A stretch of DNA of 64,000 nt, taken from Tabrizicola fusiformis (GTDB taxonomy: Bacteria > Pseudomonadota > Alphaproteobacteria > Rhodobacterales > Rhodobacteraceae). The notes beneath the pieces are model-generated. The model was not told where the DNA came from and made no database searches. It saw only the letters and a program-made list of their open reading frames with translations. The position numbers and the translations under genes are program-made. The stretch spans positions 1 through 64,000 of the forward strand of contig NZ_JABUHN010000016.1 of NCBI RefSeq assembly GCF_013328815.1. The letters are read 5' to 3'. This document shows positions 26,851-35,064 of this stretch, in pieces. How positions within the stretch are numbered: position 1 is the first letter of the stretch; each line of letters opens with the position of its first letter.

Positions 26851-28055
26851 GCCTCATCCCCTTTGGGAAAGCTCAGCAGCAGATTGCGGTAGTATTCATA
26901 TTGCTTTTGCCGCAGTACGATTTCGCGCGGCAGGCCTTCGGTGAGAGATGTGGAGATCGTGTCGAACTTGTCTAGGATGTCAGCGATGCGCTCTTGTTCG
27001 GCAAGTGGCGGGACGGGTATCGGAAAGTTGAGGAACATAGGCATTCGAAGTGACGTAACTGAAGAGCTGACGGATACCCGCTGAATGTATTCATAAAATT
27101 TGGCGACAATAAAATGATAGACATATCTCGGCAGCATTAGCTGCGTTGGCACTATTCGGTAGGCTCGTTGATGCAGGGCATATTTGCCCGTTGCATAATG
27201 AAATACTTTTCCTACCCCAGCGCCATCGCCAGCCGTGATGATTGCTATTTCATCAAAGTCGAAGCTGTTCAATCGTAGTTGCTCTTTCCCACGAGCGTAA
27301 AAAGTGTGTTCGCCATTCGGCACTGCGTCAGCCGTATTACGGCTTCCGGTTCCTATGACCGCCACCTCCCCCAGTGTCTTCCACTCCACATCCCCACCCT
27401 CGAAGTTGAGGAGTCGGTTGCGGTAGTGGTTGTATTGGGTTTTGCGGGCGGTAAGCTCTGCGGTAAGCTCTGCGGTAAGCTCTGCGGTAAGCGCGGTAAA
27501 AGCGTCCAATATCCGCACAATCTCTGCCTGAATCGCCAAAGACTTCTGCGGGTTCTCTGGGGAGGGGATGGGGATAAGAATTTTCGCCATATCCACAGCA
27601 GAAACATCTATGACCTTCGTTCCCTTGGCATAGCGGCGCTTCTCGCCTTCAAACTCTGGCGTTTGCGTGAAGTGTGCAAAATACATCGCCAAAAGCGAAT
27701 TGCTCGGCTTGATGATCGTGGCATGTCCGCCGGTTACGGCTTGCTCATGGCCAAAATAGACCAACGGAGTCGCTACGTCCTCAAAGTTCTCACTGGTGTT
27801 GGTGATAACGATGTCGCCATAGTTCACTTTTTTTAAGCTAGCTGCGGTTTCCGGCGCAACGAATGACTTCGTTGTCGTCGTAGACATACCGTAATGGGTA
27901 TAGATTTGCCCGTAGTGGATGGCTGGGACACCTGTTTCCGTGAAGTCTGACTTTGGCAAGCCATTGCCGCGCACAAGCTCTGCGAGCTCCCCCAACGGCA
28001 CCCACTCCACCGCCGCCCCATCCAGCAGGCGCTCCAGATACCCCGAACCGCTCAC
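26847..28055 (-). CDS. hsdS: Type I restriction specificity subunit (HsdS)
   Basis: A 402-residue subunit with two target-recognition domains (about 15-170 and 225-370) and two conserved helical spacers: [17 protein letters not shown]...[13 protein letters not shown] in the centre and [15 protein letters not shown]...[13 protein letters not shown] at the end. The central spacer contains LTAE repeated (about residues 189-203), the element that in EcoR124I-type enzymes sets the distance between half-sites. It overlaps hsdM and prrC by 4 bp each. It determines the DNA sequence methylated by HsdM and restricted by HsdR. Confidence 0.93.
   Translation of the reverse strand: MSGSGYLERLLDGAAVEWVPLGELAELVRGNGLPKSDFTETGVPAIHYGQIYTHYGMSTTTTKSFVAPETAASLKKVNYGDIVITNTSENFEDVATPLVYFGHEQAVTGGHATIIKPSNSLLAMYFAHFTQTPEFEGEKRRYAKGTKVIDVSAVDMAKILIPIPSPENPQKSLAIQAEIVRILDAFTALTAELTAELTAELTARKTQYNHYRNRLLNFEGGDVEWKTLGEVAVIGTGSRNTADAVPNGEHTFYARGKEQLRLNSFDFDEIAIITAGDGAGVGKVFHYATGKYALHQRAYRIVPTQLMLPRYVYHFIVAKFYEYIQRVSVSSSVTSLRMPMFLNFPIPVPPLAEQERIADILDKFDTISTSLTEGLPREIVLRQKQYEYYRNLLLSFPKGDEA
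27448..27499 (-). repeat. 12-bp tandem repeats in hsdS central spacer
   Basis: Three perfect copies of GCGGTAAGCTCT lie at 27448-27459, 27460-27471 and 27472-27483. A partial copy follows at 27484-27492 and a further GCGGTAA at 27493-27499. On the coding strand each unit encodes four residues (a TAEL-type repeat). Because the unit is a multiple of three, changes in copy number keep the frame but lengthen or shorten the spacer by four residues. Confidence 0.9.
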
Positions 28056-29596
28056 GCCTCGATCTCCGCCACGATCGCGTCGATCTGCGCACGCAGATCG
28101 GTGATCCGCGCCACCGTTGTCGCAATATCGGCGTTGAGGGTGACAATATCCGTCACCTCGCGGGTGTCCTTTGGCTCCACATAGGCGCTGACCGACAGGT
28201 TGTAGTCATTGTCCATGATCGTTTGCTGCGGAATGTTCTGCGCCACATGGGGCACTGGCTCTTTGGTGGCAAACAGGCGCAGCACCTCGGCGATATGGGG
28301 ATCGTCCATCAGGTTGGTGTTGGTGCTTTTGCGGAAGAAGGTCTCTCCGCTGGCATCTATGAACTGCACGTCGGTGCCGGTCTTGTTCTTGGCCAGCACG
28401 AGGATCGTCACCGCGATGGTGGTGCCGAAAAACAGGTTCGGCGCCAGCGCGATGACGGTTTCGACATAGTTGTTGTCGACAAGATATTGGCGGATCTTCT
28501 GCTCCGCCCCGCCGCGATAGAAGATGCCAGGGAAGCAGACAATCGCCGCGCGGCCGCGCGACGAGAGGTAATGCAGCGCGTGCAGGACGAAGGCGAAATC
28601 GGCCTTGGATTTCGGGGCCAAGACGCCTGCGGGGGCAAAGCGTTCGTCATTGATCAGGGTGGGGTCATCCGACCCCTTCCATTTCACCGAATAGGGCGGG
28701 TTCGAGACGATGGCGTCAAAGGGCACGTCATCCAGGAAATGCGGATCTTCCAGGGTGTTCCCGTGCTGGATGTTGAACTTGTCGTAGTTCACGTTGTGCA
28801 AGAACATGTTCATGCGGGCGAGGTTGTAGGTGGTGTAGTTGATTTCCTGCCCGAAGAAGCCGCCTTCGATGATATGATCGTCGAAGTGCTTCTTGGCCTG
28901 CAACAGCAGTGAGCCAGAGCCGCAGGCGGGGTCGTAGATCTTGTTGACGCGGGTTTGGCCATGCATGGCGAGTTGCGCGATCAGCTTGGACACGTGCTGC
29001 GGGGTGAAGAACTCGCCGCCCGACTTGCCCGCGTTGGCGGCATAGTTGGAGATTAGGAATTCATAGGCATCGCCGAAGGGGTCGCCCTGCGCATCCGCGA
29101 AGTCGAGCCTGAGCCCTTCGACGCCTTTGAGAACCTTTGCGAGGCGGTCGTTCTTTTGAGCGACGGTGTTGCCAAGGCGGTTGCTGGTGGTGTCGAAATC
29201 GGAGAACAAGCCCTTAATGTCTTGCTCGGATGGGTAGCCATTGGCCGAGCCTTCGATTGCCTTGAAGACGGCGGCAAGGTCCGTGTTTAGGCTTTCGTTG
29301 GTGTTGGCGGATTTGGCCACGTTCCTGAACAGCTGCGACGGGTAGATGAAGTAGCCCTTGGTCTTCACCGCATCATCGACGACCTCGGCGGGGATGTCAG
29401 CATCACGCATGGAGGCGTAGTTGACGCCCGGATCGCCGCCTTCGATGTAGGTGGTGAAGTTCTCACTGATGAAACGATAGAAAAGCGCGCCCAAGACGAA
29501 TTGCTTGAAGTCCCAGCCATCGACTGCTCCGCGTACATCGTTTGCGATGGCCCAGATCTGGCGGTGAAGTTCGTCGCGCTGTTGTTGCCCGGTCAT
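28052..29596 (-). CDS. hsdM: Type I restriction modification subunit (HsdM)
   Basis: A 514-residue N6-adenine methyltransferase with a HsdM N-terminal helical domain (residues 5-160), the SAM-binding motif [13 protein letters not shown] (222-233) and catalytic motif IV NPPY (299-302), followed by a C-terminal region rich in helices for HsdS contact. Length is normal for the family. It overlaps hsdS at its end and a small helix-turn-helix gene at its start, each by 4 bp. It methylates host DNA at the HsdS-defined site and, with PrrC, forms the latent complex. Confidence 0.95.
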   Translation of the reverse strand: MTGQQQRDELHRQIWAIANDVRGAVDGWDFKQFVLGALFYRFISENFTTYIEGGDPGVNYASMRDADIPAEVVDDAVKTKGYFIYPSQLFRNVAKSANTNESLNTDLAAVFKAIEGSANGYPSEQDIKGLFSDFDTTSNRLGNTVAQKNDRLAKVLKGVEGLRLDFADAQGDPFGDAYEFLISNYAANAGKSGGEFFTPQHVSKLIAQLAMHGQTRVNKIYDPACGSGSLLLQAKKHFDDHIIEGGFFGQEINYTTYNLARMNMFLHNVNYDKFNIQHGNTLEDPHFLDDVPFDAIVSNPPYSVKWKGSDDPTLINDERFAPAGVLAPKSKADFAFVLHALHYLSSRGRAAIVCFPGIFYRGGAEQKIRQYLVDNNYVETVIALAPNLFFGTTIAVTILVLAKNKTGTDVQFIDASGETFFRKSTNTNLMDDPHIAEVLRLFATKEPVPHVAQNIPQQTIMDNDYNLSVSAYVEPKDTREVTDIVTLNADIATTVARITDLRAQIDAIVAEIEA

Positions 29597-29781
29597 TTCT
29601 GTTTACCCTCTTGTTCCTGCTGGGCGATCCAGCGTTCGATCTCGCCCTTACGAAATCGCCACGCACTGCCAACTTTGAAGCCAGGAACCTTGCCCTCGGA
29701 GGCAAACCGATAGGCCGTCTTCTCCGCGATTCTGAGATAATCGGCGAGTTCCTTCGTGGTCATGATGTCATCGTTGGGCAT
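29593..29781 (-). CDS. Small helix-turn-helix protein heading the hsd operon
   Basis: A 62-residue excisionase/MerR-type DNA-binding protein ([20 protein letters not shown], then [16 protein letters not shown]). The ATG at 29781 is preceded by AAAGGA, a good ribosome site, and is preferred over an in-frame codon at 29850. It overlaps hsdM by ATGA. Similar proteins often precede type I operons and may delay or tune restriction expression, which is useful when the operon enters a new host on a phage. That role is inferred. Confidence 0.75.
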   Translation of the reverse strand: MPNDDIMTTKELADYLRIAEKTAYRFASEGKVPGFKVGSAWRFRKGEIERWIAQQEQEGKQK

Positions 29782-30049
29782 TCGGAAATGTCCTTTCAGA
29801 TAGACCTGGGTTGAAAATAGAGGAAACTGAGGGTGGCGGCAAGCTAGCAATCAGAACGCCTGCGCGTGGCGCTGGTCATATCTGTTACGCTTGGCACGAA
29901 GGTTCGCAATGGGCTGCCACTGGTCACGCTTTGCGCACTGCGTAACGCAAGGACTATGCGCGCCCCCCTTGGCATGGTTCCTCCCCGGCCCATAACGTAT
30001 GCGGGGGGGCGCAGCGCGGCGTTTCGCTAGCGACAGGCAGTTTCACCGG

Positions 30050-30222
30050 GGAATCCAGGCGGAATCCACCAGACGGTTGATCTTGGGAAAAGCGACTCAT
30101 TATCAAAGGCTTGCGGAATCACGATCTTAACGTGCTGGATTCTTTGCGGAATCCAGGGAATCCAGTTTGCGGAAGCCACCTTGCCGGAAGCCAGCCAGCG
30201 GAAGCCACTTGCAGGGAAGCCA
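30050..30222. repeat. Phased GGAA(T/G)CCA repeats upstream of the packaging region
   Basis: The 633-bp gap 29782-30414 contains eight copies of GGAA(T/G)CCA, at 30050, 30061, 30148, 30157, 30171, 30186, 30200 and 30215. A near copy lies at 30115, and an 8-bp inverted arm CTGGATTC (30135-30142) pairs with GAATCCAG (30149-30156). The last five are spaced 14-15 bp. Candidates are a packaging site, a partition-like site for the ParB-domain proteins just downstream, or an operator. The remainder of the gap (29782-30045 and 30235-30414) shows no gene. Confidence 0.6.
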
Positions 30223-30414
30223 TTGAATCCGCGTGCATTTTTCATTTGACAAAGCTGCCCCCCTTGACCTACCCATTGATCATCGAAGAATTGCGCCCGG
30301 AGGACACCCCTCGCGGGCGCTTTTGATTTCCCGACCTCGCGGATCCCGATCCTGACGCTGGCGTCGCCCAGCGCGCATCGGCTTGCCCGCCCTGCCCCAT
30401 ATGGAAACGAACCG

Positions 30415-31674
30415 ATGGACCTGGTGTTTGCGCCGAGCCAGATCGAGACCTGGCCTCTCGATCGGCTGCGCCCTTATGCCCGCAATGCCAAGATCCACGG
30501 CACCGATCAGGTGGCCAAAATCGCGGCCAGCATGGCGAAGTTCGGCTGGACCGTGCCCTGTCTGGTGGCCGACGATGGTGAACTGATCGCCGGGCACGGC
30601 CGGGTGTTGGCCGCCAGTATGCTGGGGCTGACCGACGTACCGGTGATCCGGCTCGGCCACCTCGACGAAGCCGAGCGCCGGGCCTACCGGATCGCCGACA
30701 ATAAACTGACCGAGTTGGGCGAGTGGGACGAGGCAATGCTGCGCGACGAAATCGCGGGGCTGCTGGCCGAGGATTTCGACCTGTCGCTGCTGGGGATCAC
30801 CGACGAGGATCTGGACGCCCTGCTGCGCGATCCCGATCAGGTCGAAGGCGGCGCGGTCGAGGGGGAGGATGACATTCCCGAACCGCCGGTCACGCCGGTG
30901 TCGGTGGCGGGTGACCTGTGGCAGCTTGGATCGCACCGGCTGATCTGCGGTGACAGCACATCGGCAGATGTGGTCGGGCGGCTGCTCGGCGACGTGAAGC
31001 CGTTGCTGATGGTGACAGACCCGCCCTATGGCGTTGATTACGATCCGTCCTGGCGCAATCAGGCGGGCGCGGCCAAGACCAAACGCACCGGCAAGGTGCT
31101 GAATGACGACCGGGCCGACTGGCGCGAGGTGTGGGCGCTGTTTCCCGGCGACGTGGCCTATGTCTGGCATGGTGCGTTGCACTCCTCGACCGTGGGCGAG
31201 AGCTTGGTGGCAGCGGGTTTCGCCGTGCGGTCGCAAATCATCTGGGCCAAGGACCGCCTCGTTCTTAGCCGCGGCGACTACCACTGGCAGCATGAGCCCT
31301 GCTGGTATGCGGTCAAGAAGACCGGCAAGGGCCATTGGGCGGGGGATCGCAAGCAAACCACGCTGTGGCACATCTCCGGCAAGGACCAGGATGCCGCCAC
31401 CGTGCACGGCACGCAAAAGCCGGTCGAATGCATGCGCCGCCCGATCCTGAACAACTCCAGCCCGGGACAGGCGGTGTTCGAACCCTTCATGGGATCCGGC
31501 ACCACCCTGATCGCCGCCGAGACCACGGGCCGCGTCTGCTTCGGGATCGAGTTGAACCCGGCTTATGTCGATGTGGCTATCGAGCGCTGGCAGCAGTTCA
31601 CCGGCGCCAATGCCGTCTTGGCTGACACCGGTGAGACTTTCGCCGACCTGAAGGCCAAAAGGCTTGCGGCATGA
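30415..31674 (+). CDS. ParB-domain DNA methyltransferase (DPPY type)
   Basis: A 419-residue fusion. Residues 1-130 are a ParB/Srx-like domain (WPLDRLRPYARNAKIH, LIAGHGR at 57-63, YRIADNKLTE). Residues from about 160 form an amino-methyltransferase with catalytic DPPY (202-205) before the SAM motif FEPFMGSGTT (about 355-364), a beta-class order acting on adenine N6 or cytosine N4. Such fusions are common in phages just before terminase genes and likely modify phage DNA against restriction. The DNA target is unknown. It is coupled to a paralogue by ATGA. Confidence 0.85.
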   Translation: MDLVFAPSQIETWPLDRLRPYARNAKIHGTDQVAKIAASMAKFGWTVPCLVADDGELIAGHGRVLAASMLGLTDVPVIRLGHLDEAERRAYRIADNKLTELGEWDEAMLRDEIAGLLAEDFDLSLLGITDEDLDALLRDPDQVEGGAVEGEDDIPEPPVTPVSVAGDLWQLGSHRLICGDSTSADVVGRLLGDVKPLLMVTDPPYGVDYDPSWRNQAGAAKTKRTGKVLNDDRADWREVWALFPGDVAYVWHGALHSSTVGESLVAAGFAVRSQIIWAKDRLVLSRGDYHWQHEPCWYAVKKTGKGHWAGDRKQTTLWHISGKDQDAATVHGTQKPVECMRRPILNNSSPGQAVFEPFMGSGTTLIAAETTGRVCFGIELNPAYVDVAIERWQQFTGANAVLADTGETFADLKAKRLAA

Positions 31675-33017
31675 ATGCGCCCCTCCTGCCGGGCCGGATC
31701 GAACATTGGCCCCTAGCCCGCTTGAAACCTTACGCCCGCAACGCCAAGATCCACGACGCCGATCAGGTGGCCAAGATCGCCGCCAGCATGGCCGAGTTTG
31801 GCTGGACCGTGCCGGTACTGGTGGCCGCAGACGGCGAGTTGATCGCTGGCCACGGTCGCATCCTGGCGGCCGCCCACCTCGGCCTGTCCGAGGCCCCTGT
31901 CATCGTGTTGGGCCATCTGACTGAAGCCCAGCGTCGGGCCTATCGCATCGCCGACAACAAACTGACCGAGCTGGGCGGGTGGGACGAGGCCATGCTGCTG
32001 CAGGAACTGCAGGCTCTGCTGGCCGAGGATTTCGACCTCGGGCTTATCGGGATACCCGAGGATGAACTGGACGCCTTGCTGAACGCGGGCAACGACGACA
32101 GGACGGTGATCGACGACGATGAAGCCGATGCCATCCCCGAACCACCTGCCGAACCGATCACCAAGCCGGGCGATATCTGGGCGCTGGGCAAACATCGCTT
32201 GTGCTGCGGCGACGCCACCGATCGATCTGCCGTGGCCAAGCTGATGCAGGGAGAACAGGCCACTCTGATGTTCACCTCGCCGCCCTATGCCCAGCAGCGT
32301 GCCTACGGGGCGGCGAAGGAAAAGGTCGGCGATTGGGATGCGCTGATGCAGGGCGTGTTCGCTGCAGCGCCGGTCACCGCCGAGGCGCAGCTGCTGGTCA
32401 ATCTCGGCCTCGTGCACCGCGACAGCGAGTGGCAGCCCTATTGGGAAGGATGGGTGGAGTGGATGCGCGCATCTGGTTGGCGGCGGTTTGGCTGGTATGT
32501 GTGGGATCAGGGTCCGGGCTTGCCGGGCGACTGGAACGGCCGCCTCGCCCCGTCGCACGAGTTCATTTTCCACTTCAACCGCAGCCCTCGCAAACCGCAC
32601 AAAACCGTCCCGTCCAAACATGCGGGCGAAACCCTCGGCGGCGGTGGACTGCGCGGGGCCGACGGCACCGTGCACGCCAAGACCGGCACCGGCAACGCGA
32701 TCCAGAGCCACCGCATCCCGGACTCTGTCTTCCGCATCATGCGCCACAAGGGCGGGCTGGGTGCGGCCGGATCGCATCCGGCGGTGTTTCCGGTGGCGCT
32801 GGTCGAGGCGGTGCTGACGGCGTTCAGCAATCCCGGCGACCTAATCTATGAGCCGTTCTGCGGCTCCGGTACCCAGATCGTCGCCGCCGAACGCGCTGGG
32901 CGGCGATGCTTCGCGATGGAACTGGACCCGATTTATTGCGACGTCGCCGTGCGGCGCTGGGAAATGGCGACGGAGAAGGCAGCGCGCCGGTTGACCACGG
33001 ACGAGGCAGCGGCGTGA
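31671..33017 (+). CDS. ParB-domain DNA methyltransferase (TSPPY type)
   Basis: A 448-residue paralogue of the preceding gene. The ParB-like part is strikingly similar over residues 8-130 (WPLARLKPYARNAKIH, LIAGHGR), but the methyltransferase half carries TSPPY (202-206) instead of DPPY and a different target region (about 230-370) before FEPFCGSGTQ-like motif I (YEPFCGSGTQ). TSPPY is typical of N4-cytosine enzymes. The pair thus looks like a duplication of the ParB part with divergent or swapped catalytic halves, giving two modification specificities. Confidence 0.85.
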   Translation: MNAPLLPGRIEHWPLARLKPYARNAKIHDADQVAKIAASMAEFGWTVPVLVAADGELIAGHGRILAAAHLGLSEAPVIVLGHLTEAQRRAYRIADNKLTELGGWDEAMLLQELQALLAEDFDLGLIGIPEDELDALLNAGNDDRTVIDDDEADAIPEPPAEPITKPGDIWALGKHRLCCGDATDRSAVAKLMQGEQATLMFTSPPYAQQRAYGAAKEKVGDWDALMQGVFAAAPVTAEAQLLVNLGLVHRDSEWQPYWEGWVEWMRASGWRRFGWYVWDQGPGLPGDWNGRLAPSHEFIFHFNRSPRKPHKTVPSKHAGETLGGGGLRGADGTVHAKTGTGNAIQSHRIPDSVFRIMRHKGGLGAAGSHPAVFPVALVEAVLTAFSNPGDLIYEPFCGSGTQIVAAERAGRRCFAMELDPIYCDVAVRRWEMATEKAARRLTTDEAAA

Positions 33018-33091
33018 AACAAACCGGTGCCCGAAATGACGACCACCACCCGATGGGGTGGCGGTTCTGGCTTGTCGGGATGAGAGCGGCG

Positions 33092-33631
33092 TCACGCCGC
33101 CGGGAGGCGGTACACCCTGCCCCTCGCGTCATCCCTGTCCGAGGTGACCGCGAGGCCCAGCTTCTTCTTCAAAGCCCCGGACAGGGCACCCCTCGCGGTA
33201 TGTGCCAACCACCCCGTCTCCGCCATGATCTCCTCGATGGTGGCCCCTTCCGGCGTGCGCAGCATGGCGATCAGGATCGCCTGTTTGGTCCCATCCCGGA
33301 TCACTGGCGCCTTGAGAGCGGGCGCCTCGGCAGCATGCTTGCGGATCGCCACTACGGTCTTGACCACCACCGGGTCGATCCCGATGGCCAGCAGGCCCGC
33401 GTCGGTGACCACCAACGTGGTGCCGTGCCCGTCGCCGGTCTCGCGCCAAAGCGGTTCATTCCGGCGCAGGTTGGCGTCGACCTCCTGCAGCCAGCCATGT
33501 TCGATCATCTTGCTGACGGCCACCTTCGCCGCTGCCCCGGCCAGCCCCTTGGGCAGCGGCAGGGCGATGTTGTCGGGGCGCTGGGCCCCGGCGTTGAGGA
33601 TGATGGTCTGGGTTTCGGTCAGTTTGGTCAT
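33092..33631 (-). CDS. DUF3489 protein
   Basis: A 179-residue protein with a C-terminal DUF3489 domain: GTKQAILIAMLRTPEGATIEEIMAETGW followed by ARGALSGALKKKLGLAVTS, a winged-helix-like segment. The N-terminal half (ETQTIILNAGAQRPDNIALPLPKGL) also fits a DNA-binding fold. The family occurs widely in alphaproteobacterial phages and genomes, and its function is unknown. It heads leftward, convergent with the ParB-methyltransferase pair, and is the distal gene of a small minus-strand cluster. Confidence 0.8.
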   Translation of the reverse strand: MTKLTETQTIILNAGAQRPDNIALPLPKGLAGAAAKVAVSKMIEHGWLQEVDANLRRNEPLWRETGDGHGTTLVVTDAGLLAIGIDPVVVKTVVAIRKHAAEAPALKAPVIRDGTKQAILIAMLRTPEGATIEEIMAETGWLAHTARGALSGALKKKLGLAVTSDRDDARGRVYRLPAA

Positions 33632-33640
33632 GGCGTTCCC

Positions 33641-33865
33641 TTATTGGTCATGGGTGGCAAGGAAGGCGGTGATGCGCGACATCAGGTCGTTGTGGCCGTC
33701 GGCATCCGTGCCGATGATCACGTCGCCATCGTCGTCGCGGTCCAGATCGGCGATCTCGCGCAGCAGGGCGATGGCGTCGTCGCAGGCTGCGAGGCGTTCG
33801 GCCTCCCAAGCGGCAGTGATGGCGTCCTGTTCGATCTGGTGGCGCTCGGCGGGATCAAGCGGCAT
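33641..33865 (-). CDS. Small acidic phage protein, function unknown
   Basis: A 74-residue acidic protein (DRDDDGDVIIGTDADGHNDL). The ATG at 33865 follows a GGGAGGG ribosome site and is preferred over an in-frame ATG at 33886. It overlaps the upstream small gene by 11 bp. No domain is recognised. It belongs to a run of short minus-strand genes between the methyltransferases and the terminase. Confidence 0.55.
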   Translation of the reverse strand: MPLDPAERHQIEQDAITAAWEAERLAACDDAIALLREIADLDRDDDGDVIIGTDADGHNDLMSRITAFLATHDQ

Positions 33866-34091
33866 GTTCGCCCTCCCATTTGGCAAAATCGTCCGCGAGC
33901 CCCATGCTTTCGGCGATCTTGCGCAGGATGCCGGGCGACTGGCGTTCCAGATCGGCAGCGAGCCGCGCCTCCTCCGCGAAGATTTCGCGCGGCAGATGAT
34001 TCAGGGTGCCGAAGTGCAAGCGCATCGAGGCTTCGACCCCGGCGGGGTTCAGCTCGGGTGCCAGTTCGTGAAGCAGGGTTTGATAGGACAT
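33855..34091 (-). CDS. Small phage protein, function unknown
   Basis: A 78-residue protein (MSYQTLLHELAPELNPAGVEA...ESMGLADDFAKWEGEHAA) without a recognised domain. It is mainly helical and amphipathic. It ends inside the start of the next small gene, so the two are probably co-translated. Its C-terminal EGEHAA resembles that of the gene at 34183 (EGEHAA), hinting at a shared origin or role. Confidence 0.5.
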   Translation of the reverse strand: MSYQTLLHELAPELNPAGVEASMRLHFGTLNHLPREIFAEEARLAADLERQSPGILRKIAESMGLADDFAKWEGEHAA

Positions 34092-34182
34092 CGGGTTTTC
34101 CGTTCAGCCGGGCGCGCGGGATGCGCCCCCTTCTACGAAGCCAAGCCCCGCCATCGCGGGGCTTGCTGGGATCGCGTTCGGG

Positions 34183-34410
34183 TCAGGCGGCGTGTTCGCC
34201 TTCCCTGAAGGCGCTGTCGGTGATCTGGCGCAGCAGGCTGGCGTAATGGTTCAGCGTGCCGACATCGCCCCAGTTGATCTCGTCGGGGTGGGTCTCGAAA
34301 TGGTCGTCGCTCAGCGCCTTCAGCCGCTCCAGCATCGCGTCGATCTGGAACTTGGTAGTCATGAAGGCCTCGAGGGCTTTGACGTTGTCGGTGGCGCGGC
34401 GGGTGGTCAT
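34183..34410 (-). CDS. Small phage protein, function unknown
   Basis: A 75-residue protein from ATG 34410 (MTTRRATDNVKALEAFMTTK...TLNHYASLLRQITDSAFREGEHAA). It appears all-helical, with no recognised domain. It is first in the minus-strand run 34410-33092, which is oriented against the late genes; such antisense clusters may express during lysogeny. An in-frame ATG at 34437 is possible but has weaker context. Confidence 0.5.
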   Translation of the reverse strand: MTTRRATDNVKALEAFMTTKFQIDAMLERLKALSDDHFETHPDEINWGDVGTLNHYASLLRQITDSAFREGEHAA

Positions 34411-34457
34411 GGCGTGGTCTCCGGGGCTGAGTTGCATCGTTCTGCTGCAATCAGAAT

Positions 34458-34474
34458 CGCTCTATCGCAGAGCG
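34458..34474. promoter_or_regulatory. Short palindrome between divergent small genes and terminase
   Basis: CGCTCT-ATCGC-AGAGCG forms a perfect 6-bp inverted repeat in the divergent gap 34411-34527, which otherwise is A/T-richer than its surroundings. No T-run follows, so a regulator-binding site is more likely than a terminator. It is the only symmetrical element seen at the point where late transcription should begin. Confidence 0.3.
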
Positions 34475-34527
34475 TAATCAACTGAATAACAAGCATTTTC
34501 ATTGCGTTAGGCGCGTCAGGCAACAGC

Positions 34528-35064
34528 ATGGAAGGTATGTCCGAGCGGGAGTATTCCGCCCATTCCGGCCTCTCGCGCGGGGCGATCCAGAAGGCACGCC
34601 GCGCCAGTCGGCTGGTGGTCTACAGCGACGGGTCGATCAACGCCGCCGCCTCTGACGTGCGCAGGGCCGACATGACCGATCCGGACCAGCAGCGCCGCAG
34701 CACCGGCGGCGACAGCGGGTTCAGCGGTCCCGCAGACAGCTCGTCATATCTGAAGGCCCGCACCGCGCTGACGGTCTACCAGGCGCAGGACAAGCAGCTG
34801 GGCATCCAGAAGAAGAAGGGCACGCTGGTCGACCGGGCCCGGGCGGAAGCGCTGGTGTTCCGGTTGGCCCGACAGGAACGCGATACTTGGGTCACCTGGC
34901 CCAACAGAGTGGCGGCGCTGATGGCGGCCGAAGTGGCCTTGGGAGTGGAAAAACAGACCGGAACGCCGGTGATCATCGAGGCCGCGATCCTGCAGAGGGT
35001 GTTGGAAGCCCATGTCAGACAGCACCTCGACGCCCTCGCCGATCTCAGGGTCTCGCTTGGATGA
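34528..35064 (+). CDS. Terminase small subunit-like protein (Nu1-like)
   Basis: A 178-residue protein that overlaps the large terminase gene by 53 bp. The N-terminus (MSEREYSAHSGLSRGAIQKARRASRLVVYSDGSI) is a winged helix-turn-helix like that of Nu1-type small terminases. The middle contains a coiled helix (TVYQAQDKQLGIQKKKGTLVDRARAEALVFRLARQERD) typical of the family, and the end has EAAILQRVLEAHVRQHLDAL. It would recognise the packaging site and load the large subunit. An ATG at 34537 is an alternative start. Confidence 0.7.
   Translation: MEGMSEREYSAHSGLSRGAIQKARRASRLVVYSDGSINAAASDVRRADMTDPDQQRRSTGGDSGFSGPADSSSYLKARTALTVYQAQDKQLGIQKKKGTLVDRARAEALVFRLARQERDTWVTWPNRVAALMAAEVALGVEKQTGTPVIIEAAILQRVLEAHVRQHLDALADLRVSLG

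Noticed and set aside
30050-30222. Repeat array as a CRISPR
   Set aside because: Units are only 8-10 bp with 1-40 bp spacing and no cas genes; no CRISPR array was seen anywhere in the window.
30280-31416. Minus-strand frame of 378 codons opposite the first ParB-methyltransferase
   Set aside because: Fully antisense to a gene with DPPY and GSGTT motifs; shadow frame.
32906-34246. Plus-strand frame of 446 codons over the DUF3489 cluster
   Set aside because: It opposes several small genes with good ribosome sites and a recognised DUF3489 domain, and has no domain itself.
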